IMG/VR virus record: IMGVR_UViG_3300007735_000744
Coordinates: 1-46,653 of that record
DNA: 46,653 bases
Reading direction: 5' to 3' (one strand)
From: a virus
Under the pieces are notes generated by a model. That model did no database searches. It was not told the origin of the DNA and saw only the letters and a list, made by a program, of their open reading frames with translations. Shown here in pieces: positions 38,401 through 43,499 of this stretch; the first letter of the stretch is position 1; each line of letters opens with the position of its first letter. The translations under genes and the position numbers were made by a program.

Positions 38401-38711
38401 TTAATTTTTAATATACCATATTTGTCTGGATATCCAATTGTATGAGATGCATAAATTATATCATCAAATGATAAAATAGAAGATGTTAATTTTGATTGTA
38501 ACTGAGAGTCTATTAAAGTTTCATTATTAAAATTTTCAATACTTTTATATTTTACAAGATTATTTGATAAATCAACTATACCCGTTTGATGTTCTTGTGA
38601 AATATAGTATTGATTTAAAAATTGTTTAAATGTGGGCGATTCTTCATTTAGAAACTCTGGTATTTGAGAATCTAAAATGTGATTAATTTTAACTCTTTTA
38701 ATCTCAGACAT
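26478..38711 (-). CDS. Giant gp7-like baseplate wedge protein (4077 aa)
   Basis: 4077 aa from a 12.2-kb ORF, about four times T4 gp7 (1032 aa). It directly follows gp6 with no gap and precedes gp8, the exact place of wedge initiator gene 7. The N-terminus (KINHILDSQIPEFLNEESPTFKQFLNQYYIS, IFFFEFFKKFKNQFLPGF, FYTSKGTDTSFKILFKVLFG) is the phage wedge N-domain. The rest is modular: many GxGYxxxPxVxIS repeats; a YHYH-like motif (VGWAYDGNPIYGPYGY, about residues 1217-1243); paired HxFxxGxxVxY and YYVIxxxxxxIxL modules; and at about 3540-3825 a propeller-like run (KFVVVGNSNSIFRSFFGVTW, KLVAVGDDGTVSTSSSGEFW). The C-terminal 200 residues contain ITTAGNTITNVGTANTFIDG and ANQIIVNADPLNRPNGFYGKY. Identity as gp7 rests on synteny and the N-terminus. 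Confidence 0.85.
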   Translation of the reverse strand: MSEIKRVKINHILDSQIPEFLNEESPTFKQFLNQYYISQEHQTGIVDLSNNLVKYKSIENFNNETLIDSQLQSKLTSSILSFDDIIYASHTIGYPDKYGILKINDEIITYTSKTQNSFLGCIRGFSGIENLENNNNPEFLTFTKTLAEDHSAGTIINNLNYIFFFEFFKKFKNQFLPGFEERSFTSNISVENILSRAKDFYTSKGTDTSFKILFKVLFGEDIEVIKPQEYMLRPSDNNYFITKNILVEKVSGDDPLFLNGSTLYQQVSSGTASASIYNVEYRPVQGKNLYEISLDSTSFINSFEFTGTTKVIDSISKNSTVINVDSTVGFAYSGTVIAKTNNGNIEINYTDKTNTQLLNITGLIYDLQFGDLIYENKLAYSYVESDIDNISPIKFRIINVIGNVNFDKSSNLRKGDKISLSSFGKNISKDYKFTSWVYNIPTHHDIQNIEILTNNTYRIYLKDNLIVHKNQKIYIFDDEEQIEATVTNVEDGDKREIKNRFIIETTKTLNLNNVSKIKRKLIKSSSNIFSNVSNIISSVQNTYIDKNEEYLYVACSGLPDYQITCTSTEKNISSVGSGTTILTANNHNFLTGDKIYYNSNSVGISTGVYFVTKINDNQIKLSYSNSDIFNEKFVQIDYPITSDQVYKLGFENKIIKDQKLLKKIKLNDSIDYFDDPESRTTFNRQVGILANGVEIYSPTLFDENIYYGMVDSITVTNPGKNYDVINSPNLIISDSIGSGCNAHLILSGSIEEVKINSPGIGYDRKPKVTISGGNGEGAVLETNLVKSKIIAKLKADGTSVNINTDTITFLNNHNFDNHEEVIYSTNGNANISGLIDKSNYFIKIVNSKSVKLHKNKNDSIVGINTINITGISSGFHQFNTLNSKNTITKIYVKNKGKNYSNRLVKVASSFYPSFGMEISGINTADNYIFAKNHGFKNQDFIKYSYTNTSISGLSSITDYIVTVVDENKFKLSETGIETDSIKQNYLNKKYVKFNSLGVGTHTFYYPPIQINIETVSGIGSTAIVAPILTPVVLGSVESVYIENGGNSYGSPNIINFHRRPNVELSSISKALLKPVIVNGSINDVQIIFGGNGYDNGTQVIIYGEGKYADLKPIIQNGSIVNFSIVDGGVGYASSNTILSAVRRGSDLKFVVDVFEWKIDQVEKNKNTILVNGGDDETLSYPALDLNLGLQPINFYLPRQFRKNLSDNILDNNQEQNSSFRHSPIVGWAYDGNPIYGPYGYENLNDTTIKLISSSYSKKSLPTNDLRPNNFVNGFFINDYEYNSSGDLDEYNGRYCITPEYPYGTYAYFTTFELITNILNPSYPYVISQKFKDTPILENFDPSFSQKTNISNYNLIRNFSNYYVDSVNSGYEIIEKISPNLKQEFIVKDIKKSGISSIFIDNFGSNYSVNDVIKFSNTPDGTGVSAQISRISGKNISNLTVGVTTFNDVIFYSKENSSNQIVGITSVIHNLTTGDEVVISGISTISLSQLEGVKNIFVNQKTTELVETLQNTSTTGISTYLTVKDVVGFEVSDNIGVGTEYMTITGIDSKKSQILVNRQSGGGIHTVGIESVRLLTNKFEFFEPKAIGYTIPENKTIYFDPTNTIGYGQSGSTYSVVGIGTSTINIRSVPKKSIYLENHRFYTGQPLVYNYSAGVGISAYSESTGAPITLNNNQIVYAVNFGNNFLGISTLGFTTSVGIGTTLNSVTFLYNSSVGYSHSLSTYYPKITGRVQNYAGIVTTSEPHGLFNGDKIKFTVLPSREENIKFRFDRKNKKITTDLIGISTNFVSIGGTSNINIPNNNLKTGDKVIYYAGNVGIGGLVDSAIYYVIKQNPDKIQLSNYAYDASIGIGITFTSVGVGTHNIALINPPLSFTKGDTITFDVSDSSLNDLKLEFYKDQNFQKKFEIDKKKTNSLSISRSGVAVTITTNQRNIPNLLYYKFSSTSLFDIDAFRLSSDYEVFGNNKIDIRQSLLNSDYSIIGINSTSFKFNLKQKPEDTSYTQTSGISSVFYDTDSINSTGSISKIRINSKGKSYSKIPSIVSIASTTGSGAILYPISEEIGKIISIDRIKDGFDYPTDPTTLPQLSIPSVCIIKDIARIDYVGILTSGKNYNTPPKLKIIGNNDIEIYAGIQGGSVVSVNILKNSYSLKEPLRIVPYNNSNGYEIDSIYASVSSGIGTIELVNDPALYPYISTGYGTTEIDFPFSVGDKIFIEKCRLTPSSSGLSNFNSKDYGYNFFTVTGVNTTNFVVNYSMSGLQTGTFGNYNNLLTLGYVVNKKDMAEFEMVLTDDANYHSGERVISGSTFSAKVMENGWDNDTNQLRLIDVQGTLNVEDKLYGEKSKLNGTVKYVSKFSLDSDLNVFREKINDFGDKVGFLNDYQQRISDNDYYQKFSYSIKGQIPYSTWKESVKSIVHPSGFKEFSDLVITGIVTSGPLNLGVGKSTNMKVKVVNPDPFLLVNIDNTADLSVKNNFAMVYEDDQLDDGSVERIYFLEGTALRSYTLNKTNKVYMIDDISSQFTGITTTLGGSIVGLSSFKLKSKGDPIFYKEFVGSASTIIDLSNDKFIIPNHGFQSGQEIIYNPGVGTRIGIATTSYATGTLDILMKVGAGIGSAIYENGYNNYVPYTGIVTGISSAVSPGIFSQYFGFGNPIPGNVNTGIGTGALFQVLITYNSGTGNPIVTSVQLIDGGRGYSVGQQISIAGTYMGGATPTNNLYFTISRVSTTRAGTANTTYVSIASTSSGIGTGAIFNVTRDANKDISEVRIVNGGTGYTSTDQIIISGSNVGGSTPADNIYLSPTLLGTNKLPSNIFVKKIDTNNFQVSGFSTTLNTPFNLTALGIGTQSFSFKNPNENVIISIDNIIQSPIYRKKISLSLSAPIGIGSTSVYISSGIGSVFNNDILQIDNEYLKVNSVGVGSTNVLNVSRAFMGSVAAGHTVGAAITIMKGDFNIIDDTIYFSTPPYGPSIASTDPQLIQNSSFSGRVFSRQLDAYNPVDNNLILDDVSDQFTGIAATTFVLSSNNQSVAGIFTNTNSSTNINNKPFILINNIFQTPEVDYTIDTPNTNTIKFLTGAPSAGKIVNVAITTGFGYQPLIGAAATVSVSAGGTINSITLKGAGSGYRTSPSISIASTVGSGASISAIVGAGGTITSLSIVNGGIGYTSTSLPVAVISLPLPYSNLGVAYTGGSSGSGIGAKVSVQVGNGSSIIQFNIDDPGIGYKVGDVLSVVGLTTNPNIGASFSEFRITINETSTDKFSGFFVGQFISFDDISEYFNGSRTKFTLTQTVSGVTDVIDLKKNPGSDIELENNLFIYLNDILQIPNESYTVLGSRIFFKEPPKPGSKCSVLFFKGSVRDVETITPVKTIKDGDGVQIGENIYDNLDIEQFDRIVKKIVSSDQLDTYNYDSVGINTNTNKQRPLKWSKQKQDRIINGSLVSKARPSLIPTIRPTTRIIKNVNIEDTSIYVSSAFPLFNTLDSLPEEDANILIVETRDTNPAIATAIVSISSTISSIAISTGGIGYAYTTSPNVAISSISVQLKDPILNWTLSSGLSTNTSLLSITNGNPIVSVGQSGVVAITTDAKNYSSFSNVGFAGTVSFNSVSFASTNTYIAVGNNGKIIKAIGYGTTISSWTEMKKYEEFSQFGIITRSESSYISSLTNVNYFSDIGKWISVGYVGAIFSAVGVGSTAFTKVASNTSSNFKSVAYGASKLVAVGDDGTVSTSSSGEFWDTDVITSNHLNKIIWDGVKFVVVGNSNSIFRSFFGVTWEQITPNINGNFVNINYNTSYKLYTLLNSNGLLYYSFDLINWTYRSTNQSNIINDILYVPNNDGYVLIGAGATSVYSTAVYNFATATSNATSGIVTSISITNPGFGYNQNNPPKILIQPDKALTEQIVSIKSKGDHGLIVGVDTSLGYGSTLPQLIFTLKTESYDNTTLGIGYSALDSFGISYSGISTGDYFIIYDSNVQCGHALTGITTAGNTITNVGTANTFIDGVYYADNVQSSGVGIVTVFCKFLPSPNHANQIIVNADPLNRPNGFYGKYSWGNIYDYQNRGIGIPKNFTINTNNGLVGLSSAPEVTRTRGLFKGK

Positions 38712-40580
38712 TTATCTTGTGTACAATCCGTTAAGGTAACTTGAAGTGGAAGTGTATTGTGTAGCTGAAGTATTTTCTCCAGATTCAATAACATCTTCTA
38801 TAGTATTTACCACAGTATTTGAAATATCTATTTGAAGATATATATCTTTCAATGCAATTATATCATTTGACTCTGGAACTGCTTCAATTTGAATAACACC
38901 GGTTTCAAGAGATGTGGAAGTAATATTAATTATATCTAGTATAATTTCGCCTTTTATATAATCAACTGTTCCTGCATTATTTTTTACAATTACTGGATTA
39001 TTATCTATAAGTTTAAATAAAATAATTCTACCAGATGATAATGAAATTGGAAAATCTGTAATATATAAAGTTTCAGCAAATTCATTAATTTTAAATCCAG
39101 AGGATTTGATGCTATAATTATTTGTTTTTTGGTGAAATTTATTACCAAAACATATTTCATAAGTTGCAAATGTATTAAATGCTGGTTGTAAGTCTCTTCT
39201 CATTTTGACTTTTGTAATATTAGATGTAATTGCTCGATTTGTATTATCAATTAAACTATTAACTTTACTATACTTAAATCTTCCACCAAAACTATTTACG
39301 TCAGTTGATCTTGAATATATGTTCAAGGTATTAATGACTTGATTGCGAAGTACACTTGCATTTGCAGTAAATGACTGGTTGTAATATATTGTCGTATCCA
39401 ATTCCACATAAAGATATTTCAAATCAATGATTTCAGGTCGAATTCCAGCAATACTATATTGTTTTAATTTTTTTCTAATTTCATTTTTTTTAATTTCTGA
39501 TAAAAAGTTTCCATTTCTTGGTTTGATTGATATGAATACTTTTCCGTACTGTGGTGGATCCAATTCGTCTCCACCATAAGCAGATACTGAATCTACATTT
39601 GAATAGATATGTGGTATTAGTGCTTTATAGTCGTTTGCTGTGACTGCTCTGTATTGTGATGCATATATTCTTGGTGCAAGATATTTTATAGAATCTAATG
39701 CTTCGATGTCATCTCCATTTTGAGCAGATGCTGTTGTGGTTAATAGTGAAATTCCCGACGTAATTGTAATTGCGTTATTGTCCACAATTGAACCAGAAAA
39801 TGTAAAATTGGATGCACCATTTGCAGTTTTTCCATTAGTTACAATATATGAAACCAGTACGATGCTTCCGTTATCTGGTTTCTTTCCTAATAAATTATCA
39901 CCAAAAAGAATTTGATATTTTTCATCATTGATTTCTTGAATTAAAAATACTTTAGATTTTTTGTCAATATTTAAAATATTATCATAAAGTGAATATTTTT
40001 CGGTTGATGTTAAAGATACACTTACTCTGATCGTAGATGTGTCAATATCGGTGTTATCTAAAATGTATTTTTGGTTTGGTTGACTATAATCAATCGTAAA
40101 GGATTTAGTTAAATATGTTCCTTCATAAATTGATATATCATTAAAATATGCAATACCAGAATTATCAACTGTGGTTGTTATATCCGAAGGAATTGAAAAT
40201 ATATAATTGCCAGATTCAACAGCACCCAAAGCAACAATTCCTGCCTTTAATGTAACTGTTCTTGAATTTAAAGATCCCGTATTTACTGTAAATGATATTT
40301 TAGATTCGGCTGATTTTTTAGAACGAGGAACGTAACCAATATTTCTTGCAAGAGATACAACATTTTCTCTTAATGTTGCAGAATCAATAAATGACTCATT
40401 TGCTTGCATATTAGTATTATATGCAGTAATATAACTATTATAGGCTAAAACATCTATTAGAATTGAAAAATTAGATCCTTCAAAATCAAAATCACTAAAA
40501 TCTGTATTTGCTCTCAGATAATCTTTAATCTGAGTTCGCAAATCATTAAAATCTAAATTTGTAAATTGATTAAATGACAT
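38712..40580 (-). CDS. gp6: Baseplate wedge protein gp6
   Basis: 622 aa (T4 gp6 is 660). Two gp6 copies per wedge form the iris ring of the baseplate inner core. The N-terminal half is diagnostic: MSFNQFTNLDFNDLRTQIKD, SDFDFEGSNFSILIDVLAYN, TAYNTNMQANESFIDSATLR and ENVVSLARNIGYVPRSKKSA. Centrally LAPRIYASQYRAVTANDYKA and PPQYGKVFISIKPRNG match the baseplate J/gp47-like core fold shared with gp6. The C-terminal part is beta-rich. The ATG overlaps the gp25 stop as TAATG and the stop abuts the gp7-like start, so 25-6-7 is one coupled operon. Confidence 0.95.
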   Translation of the reverse strand: MSFNQFTNLDFNDLRTQIKDYLRANTDFSDFDFEGSNFSILIDVLAYNSYITAYNTNMQANESFIDSATLRENVVSLARNIGYVPRSKKSAESKISFTVNTGSLNSRTVTLKAGIVALGAVESGNYIFSIPSDITTTVDNSGIAYFNDISIYEGTYLTKSFTIDYSQPNQKYILDNTDIDTSTIRVSVSLTSTEKYSLYDNILNIDKKSKVFLIQEINDEKYQILFGDNLLGKKPDNGSIVLVSYIVTNGKTANGASNFTFSGSIVDNNAITITSGISLLTTTASAQNGDDIEALDSIKYLAPRIYASQYRAVTANDYKALIPHIYSNVDSVSAYGGDELDPPQYGKVFISIKPRNGNFLSEIKKNEIRKKLKQYSIAGIRPEIIDLKYLYVELDTTIYYNQSFTANASVLRNQVINTLNIYSRSTDVNSFGGRFKYSKVNSLIDNTNRAITSNITKVKMRRDLQPAFNTFATYEICFGNKFHQKTNNYSIKSSGFKINEFAETLYITDFPISLSSGRIILFKLIDNNPVIVKNNAGTVDYIKGEIILDIINITSTSLETGVIQIEAVPESNDIIALKDIYLQIDISNTVVNTIEDVIESGENTSATQYTSTSSYLNGLYTR

Positions 40581-40981
40581 TACACTTTTGTTGATTGTAA
40601 AATAAATTCTATATTCTGAGTCGCAAAAGGCATACCAATAATGTCATAAGAAATACTAATATTTAGATCATTACTATCTAATTCAGATTCAATGATCACA
40701 TTATTTAATTTAATCCTATATTCATAATTATTAATTAAATTTGTTATTTCTTGTTCTAAAAATGTAGATATCTCAGAACTTTGTATTTCAAAAAGGGAGT
40801 TTTCAATAGATGTTCCTAATAAATTATTAAAAAATCTTTCTCCAATGCGAGTTCTTACTAAATTCATTACCGATCTTTTGATCGAATCTTCATTTTTTAA
40901 AACAGTTAAATCATTCGTAATTGGATGTCTAGTAAAAGACAAACTAATATCTTTAAAACTACGAGAAATTGTTACTGCCAT
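40580..40981 (-). CDS. gp25: Baseplate wedge protein gp25
   Basis: 133 aa (T4 gp25 is 132). A small wedge subunit homologous to lysozyme-like gpW/Gp25 sheath-initiator proteins; its position at the top of the baseplate starts sheath polymerisation. Conserved segments are FTRHPITNDLTVLKNEDSIK, SVMNLVRTRIGERFFNNLLG (the hallmark RxGER motif followed by F.P/N..G) and DLNISISYDIIGMPFATQNI at the C-terminus. It is directly coupled to gp6. An AGAG-type ribosome-binding site followed by an A-run precedes the ATG. Confidence 0.95.
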   Translation of the reverse strand: MAVTISRSFKDISLSFTRHPITNDLTVLKNEDSIKRSVMNLVRTRIGERFFNNLLGTSIENSLFEIQSSEISTFLEQEITNLINNYEYRIKLNNVIIESELDSNDLNISISYDIIGMPFATQNIEFILQSTKV

Positions 40982-41016
40982 TCATTTTTTTCTCTTTTAT
41001 ATATCTATAATACTTT

Positions 41017-41256
41017 TTACCAAATTTTTCCATAAGTTGGTTCAGTTCCATATTCCCAATCATCATAGTCTTCATCATTACGAATTTTTTCGTGAAGATC
41101 AGTTTGTTTTTTTAAACTATGATTGGGTGCCAAATCATGCATAATTTCTTGAATAATTCTTTTTGGTGGTTCTGTTTGATAATCCGTAATCAAATGAGTA
41201 GTTCCCCACATTTGACGCATATATTCTTTGTCTCTATCAACTGGCAAATTAGACAT
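41017..41256 (-). CDS. Small conserved cyanophage protein
   Basis: 79 aa (MSNLPVDRDKEYMRQMWGTT...). Highly polar and acidic, with a DLAPNHSLKKQTDLHEKIRNDEDYDDWEYGTEPTYGKIW tail and no membrane segment or catalytic motif. I recall very similar proteins just upstream of gene 25 in T4-like cyanophages. Function is unknown. An AGGAG ribosome-binding site lies 5 nt before the ATG, and its first two bases belong to the 3' arm of a 7-bp hairpin at 41265-41284, so folding could tune translation. It is between speD and the baseplate operon. Confidence 0.8.
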   Translation of the reverse strand: MSNLPVDRDKEYMRQMWGTTHLITDYQTEPPKRIIQEIMHDLAPNHSLKKQTDLHEKIRNDEDYDDWEYGTEPTYGKIW

Positions 41257-41264
41257 TTTAACTC

Positions 41265-41284
41265 CTGTTTTAAAAATAAAACAG
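41265..41284 (-). promoter_or_regulatory. Hairpin overlapping the ribosome-binding site of the 79-aa gene
   Basis: CTGTTTT and AAAACAG arms (7 bp) enclose a 6-nt loop. On the minus strand the 3' arm ends at the AGGAG Shine-Dalgarno of the 79-aa gene. There is no U-tract after it, so it is not a standard terminator. It could stabilise the leader or mask the ribosome-binding site. Confidence 0.4.
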
Positions 41285-41320
41285 AACTTTTATGATGGAG
41301 GTTTCTATCTCCAAATATAT

Positions 41321-41647
41321 TTAACGATTTAATATTTTAAGATTATAATTATAAGAATTGAAATATTTTAAAAGTTCAATTGCAACAATTTTTGGATTTC
41401 CTTCGCCACAAGTGTAAATGTCAATTGCAATACATCCCCTTTCCGGCCAAGTATGTGCCGAAAAATGACTTTCTGATAGTGCAATTACTATAGTAAGACC
41501 TTGTGGTTCGAATTTATGAGTGAAAATATTTAACATAGTCATCTTTGCACGAGAAATCCCTCTTTGGATTACTTCCAATAGAGGGATTGACTCATTTAAC
41601 AAATTGTATTCTACATCATACACCTCTAATAAGAGATGATTTCCCAT
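41321..41647 (-). CDS. speD: S-adenosylmethionine decarboxylase proenzyme (SpeD), phage-encoded
   Basis: 108 aa from ATG 41647; a TTG five codons upstream is less likely, and MGNHLLLEVYDVEYNLLN fits the family start. It decarboxylates AdoMet to supply aminopropyl groups for spermidine, with a covalently bound pyruvoyl group made by self-cleavage. The site LSES^HFSAHTWPE is intact: cleavage is between Glu59 and Ser60, with His65 and Cys80 matching the Ser63/His68/Cys83 spacing of the Thermotoga enzyme. KFEPQGLTIVIAL and AIDIYTCGEGNP are further family motifs. speD is a known auxiliary metabolic gene in cyanomyoviruses. A GATAAATA box 35 nt upstream suggests late expression with the structural genes, unlike host-takeover genes. 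Full length and probably active. Confidence 0.93.
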   Translation of the reverse strand: MGNHLLLEVYDVEYNLLNESIPLLEVIQRGISRAKMTMLNIFTHKFEPQGLTIVIALSESHFSAHTWPERGCIAIDIYTCGEGNPKIVAIELLKYFNSYNYNLKILNR

Positions 41648-41682
41648 AGAAAATTGTTCCAATAATTATGATGCTAAAAATT

Positions 41683-41690
41683 TATTTATC
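41683..41690 (-). promoter_or_regulatory. Probable late promoter box GATAAATA before speD
   Basis: GATAAATA on the minus strand, in the 55-bp gap between the 44-aa basic protein gene and the speD ATG. It is the same variant as at 15611 and 17161. Confidence 0.48.
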
Positions 41691-41702
41691 TTATCTTAAA
41701 TA

Positions 41703-41837
41703 TCAGCGTCCTTGACCTCGATACTTTTTTCGAGCGGAATTCCGACTTGTCTTCGAATACTTTGTATTCTTTCCTTGTCCTTGAAGTGTATTCTTAGGTA
41801 TACTATCAATCTTTTGATCTTTCTTGTTCAGTGCCAT
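41703..41837 (-). CDS. Small very basic protein
   Basis: 44 aa by hand translation (MALNKKDQKIDSIPKNTLQG..., ending SARKKYRGQGR), too short for routine ORF calling. It has about 13 Lys/Arg and almost no acidic residues, so it probably binds nucleic acid or packs with DNA. The ATG has one of the best ribosome-binding sites in the window (AAAAGGAGA, 9 nt upstream), which strongly supports expression. I recall short basic proteins ending KKYRGQGR in cyanophages. It lies between the glycosyltransferase terminator and speD. Function is unknown. Confidence 0.72.
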   Translation of the reverse strand: MALNKKDQKIDSIPKNTLQGQGKNTKYSKTSRNSARKKYRGQGR

Positions 41838-41944
41838 TTTAATTTTTTCTCCTTTTGGTTCAAAAAACGGGTTTTGACGGGGTTTTTGCGTATTTTTTAT
41901 AAGGACATCATAAGAAGTAGTTCCTATAACATCTCTGAGATATA

Positions 41945-41988
41945 GAAAAATACCTTCATAAGACTTATTTAAATCTCATAAAGGTATT
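41945..41988 (-). terminator. Rho-independent terminator after the glycosyltransferase gene
   Basis: Minus-strand arms at 41974-41988 and 41949-41963 form a 15-bp stem with two non-Watson-Crick positions (AATACCTTTATGAGA against TCTTATGAAGGTATT) and a 10-nt loop, followed by TTTTTC. It lies about 48 bp after the glycosyltransferase stop and before the 44-aa basic gene, separating that transcript from the late block. Confidence 0.75.
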
Positions 41989-42035
41989 CTAAGTTAAACC
42001 ACTGAAAACGTCAAGAAATGTCTGAGAGATAATGC

Positions 42036-42788
42036 TCAGATCACTCTCATCTTTTCATGTCCGACACGAATCTGTGGATCACACCAAATCTCAAATCCTG
42101 CTTCTTTTGCATCAAGACAGAAAGATACATCTTCTCCACACATATCTTGTACTTCACCAGATTCAAAGACTTGCATCTTAGGAGCAAACCAAGGATATTC
42201 GAGATTTTCAAATACTCCTTTCTTAATCAATACCCAACCAAATCCTGTATAATCAACTGTAAATGGTTTACGTCTCTTACTCATTGTATCTAATGTTTCA
42301 TGATTCATGACTCCTCCATTGCCTCTAAAATCGTCCTCCTCTAACCAATGAGCAACTGAGGTTGTATGACCATCCTCTGTACAATACCACCCTGCTGCGA
42401 TGTCTTTATCCATTGCTACAAGACGATAAAACTTTTCAGTGTCAAATACAATATCACTATCAATCCAAAGTTGATAATCATAATTCAATTTTCCATCCCA
42501 TGGAATTTGTTTAGGTCCTCTGAGAACATTTGCACCTAAACATTTGCAACGTGCAAAGTTGACCATGGAAGAATAATCCTGGGATATTTGAATGCTTGCA
42601 CCATTCTGCACAAGATCAAAACATAACTGAACAAAATTCTTTAGATATGTATATGATACTCCACGACCTGGAAGACAAAATACAACCGATTTTCCTCTGA
42701 TTAATTCTTTAGCTGCCTGTAAATTAAAATCACCTTCTGATGATGTACTTAATGGTGCCTTTGCTTTTACTGTAAATCCTTTTGCCAT
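42036..42788 (-). CDS. Glycosyltransferase-like protein (GT-A fold)
   Basis: 250 aa. SVVFCLPGRGVSYTYLKNFV near the N-terminus is followed by a Rossmann-like region, then YDYQLWIDSDIVFDTEKFYR, whose Asp110-Ser-Asp112 is the DxD metal/nucleotide-sugar motif of GT-A glycosyltransferases. The acceptor-side GWYCTEDGHTTSVAHW and DYTGFGWVLIKKGVFENL, and GEDVSFCLDAKEAGFEIWCD, which ends VGHEK, complete the usual pattern (GxGxxLIKK, ED..FC..A...G). Related proteins are common in cyanomyoviruses near the structural cluster. Its substrate is unknown; phage DNA, virion proteins or host surface glycans are possible. The gene ends before a strong terminator, so it forms the end of a separate transcript with the two small upstream genes. 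Confidence 0.8.
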   Translation of the reverse strand: MAKGFTVKAKAPLSTSSEGDFNLQAAKELIRGKSVVFCLPGRGVSYTYLKNFVQLCFDLVQNGASIQISQDYSSMVNFARCKCLGANVLRGPKQIPWDGKLNYDYQLWIDSDIVFDTEKFYRLVAMDKDIAAGWYCTEDGHTTSVAHWLEEDDFRGNGGVMNHETLDTMSKRRKPFTVDYTGFGWVLIKKGVFENLEYPWFAPKMQVFESGEVQDMCGEDVSFCLDAKEAGFEIWCDPQIRVGHEKMRVI

Positions 42789-42828
42789 AAAAATTGAAAT
42801 AGTAACGTTTACATTCTACCACCGCAAA

Positions 42829-42999
42829 TCAAATTTTGCAAGGTGAATTTGTTTTATTTAGAGTAACTTCAATATCCTTGTCATTTCCCCCAGAAGTCCA
42901 TACAAGTCCTCTGATAAGTTTCAGATTCTTCTGCAAATCATTCTGAGGAATTTGACTTAATATTGTAATTCCTTTTACATCAATATTATAAGTATTCAT
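42829..42999 (-). CDS. Small conserved hypothetical protein
   Basis: 56 aa by hand translation from ATG 42997-42999 (MNTYNIDVKGITILSQIPQN..., ending NKTNSPCKI). A beta-strand, helix, strand pattern with LKLIRGLVWTSGGNDKDIEV resembles a short cyanophage protein I recall. The ATG lies inside the end of the 50-aa gene (14-bp overlap), supporting coupling. It ends 41 bp before the glycosyltransferase start. Function is unknown. Confidence 0.7.
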   Translation of the reverse strand: MNTYNIDVKGITILSQIPQNDLQKNLKLIRGLVWTSGGNDKDIEVTLNKTNSPCKI

Positions 43000-43138
43000 C
43001 TTCTTCGACTTTTCGAAGTAATTCTGTCAGTTCTTCTTTTAGTGAATTATTAATTACTAATACCTCATCTGTATCCAATCTTTGTTGAATTGTATCAATT
43101 AATAAATCTTTTTCAAATTCGTCAAATTCTAATTTCAT
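42986..43138 (-). CDS. Small acidic hypothetical protein
   Basis: 50 aa by hand translation from ATG 43136-43138 (MKLEFDEFEKDLLIDTIQQR..., ending RKVEEDEYL). It is very acidic and predicted all-helical, probably two helices. It overlaps the following 56-aa gene by 14 bp. Small acidic helical proteins of this kind are frequent between early and late modules of cyanophages. No function can be assigned. Confidence 0.62.
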   Translation of the reverse strand: MKLEFDEFEKDLLIDTIQQRLDTDEVLVINNSLKEELTELLRKVEEDEYL

Positions 43139-43177
43139 CTTTTTATTTGTTTTGAGTCTTCAAAAATTATATAGGCA

Positions 43178-43228
43178 TTATGATACTTTGATTTGTGTGA
43201 TATTATGAGAGATAGACCTTTTTGTCAT
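43178..43228 (-). CDS. Possible 16-aa leader peptide
   Basis: MTKRSISHNITQIKVS, preceded by CCGAGG about 7 nt before the ATG, a better ribosome-binding site than most genes nearby. It sits alone 39 bp before the 50-aa gene. It may be a leader peptide or a chance ORF. Confidence 0.25.
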   Translation of the reverse strand: MTKRSISHNITQIKVS

Positions 43229-43384
43229 ATTTTTTTCCTCGGAAATTTTTTTATAAAAGAGGTAAACACTTATGCGATTTGAAATGAACTCGTAATCACT
43301 CGCTCTCTTATGGTCCGTTGTAGGTTAGGGTAGTTTGCCTTTTTTATATCGGGGCATCGGTTTATAATAACAAACAAACAACGT

Positions 43385-43430
43385 TGAATATAACTGTCAA
43401 ACAGTGCTGAATATAACTGTCAAACAGTGC
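43385..43430. repeat. Perfect 23-bp tandem repeat with inner palindrome
   Basis: Two exact adjacent copies of a 23-bp unit. Each contains ACTGTCAAACAGT (5-bp inverted arms, 3-nt centre), an operator-like shape, and on the minus strand a TTGACA hexamer. No fitting -10 exists at 17 bp on either strand. The second copy is followed by TATAAT. The CAGTGCTGT at its end recurs in the spacer of the promoter at 44005. Confidence 0.75.
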
Positions 43431-43499
43431 TGTATAATAATATACACGAACAACAAAATGTTGTTTATTACACTAAACTATTTGATGTTATTGGAAACT

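Noticed and set aside
41265-41284. Hairpin after speD as a terminator
   Set aside because: The stem is short and no U-tract follows on the minus strand; it runs straight into the ribosome-binding site of the next gene, so it is listed as a leader structure instead.
43261-43339. Possible tRNA on the plus strand (GGTAAAC and GTTTGCC ends pair over 79 nt, followed by T6)
   Set aside because: Only the 7-bp end pairing fits. I could not form D, anticodon or T stems on either strand and no normal T-loop is present. A terminator-like RNA remains possible.
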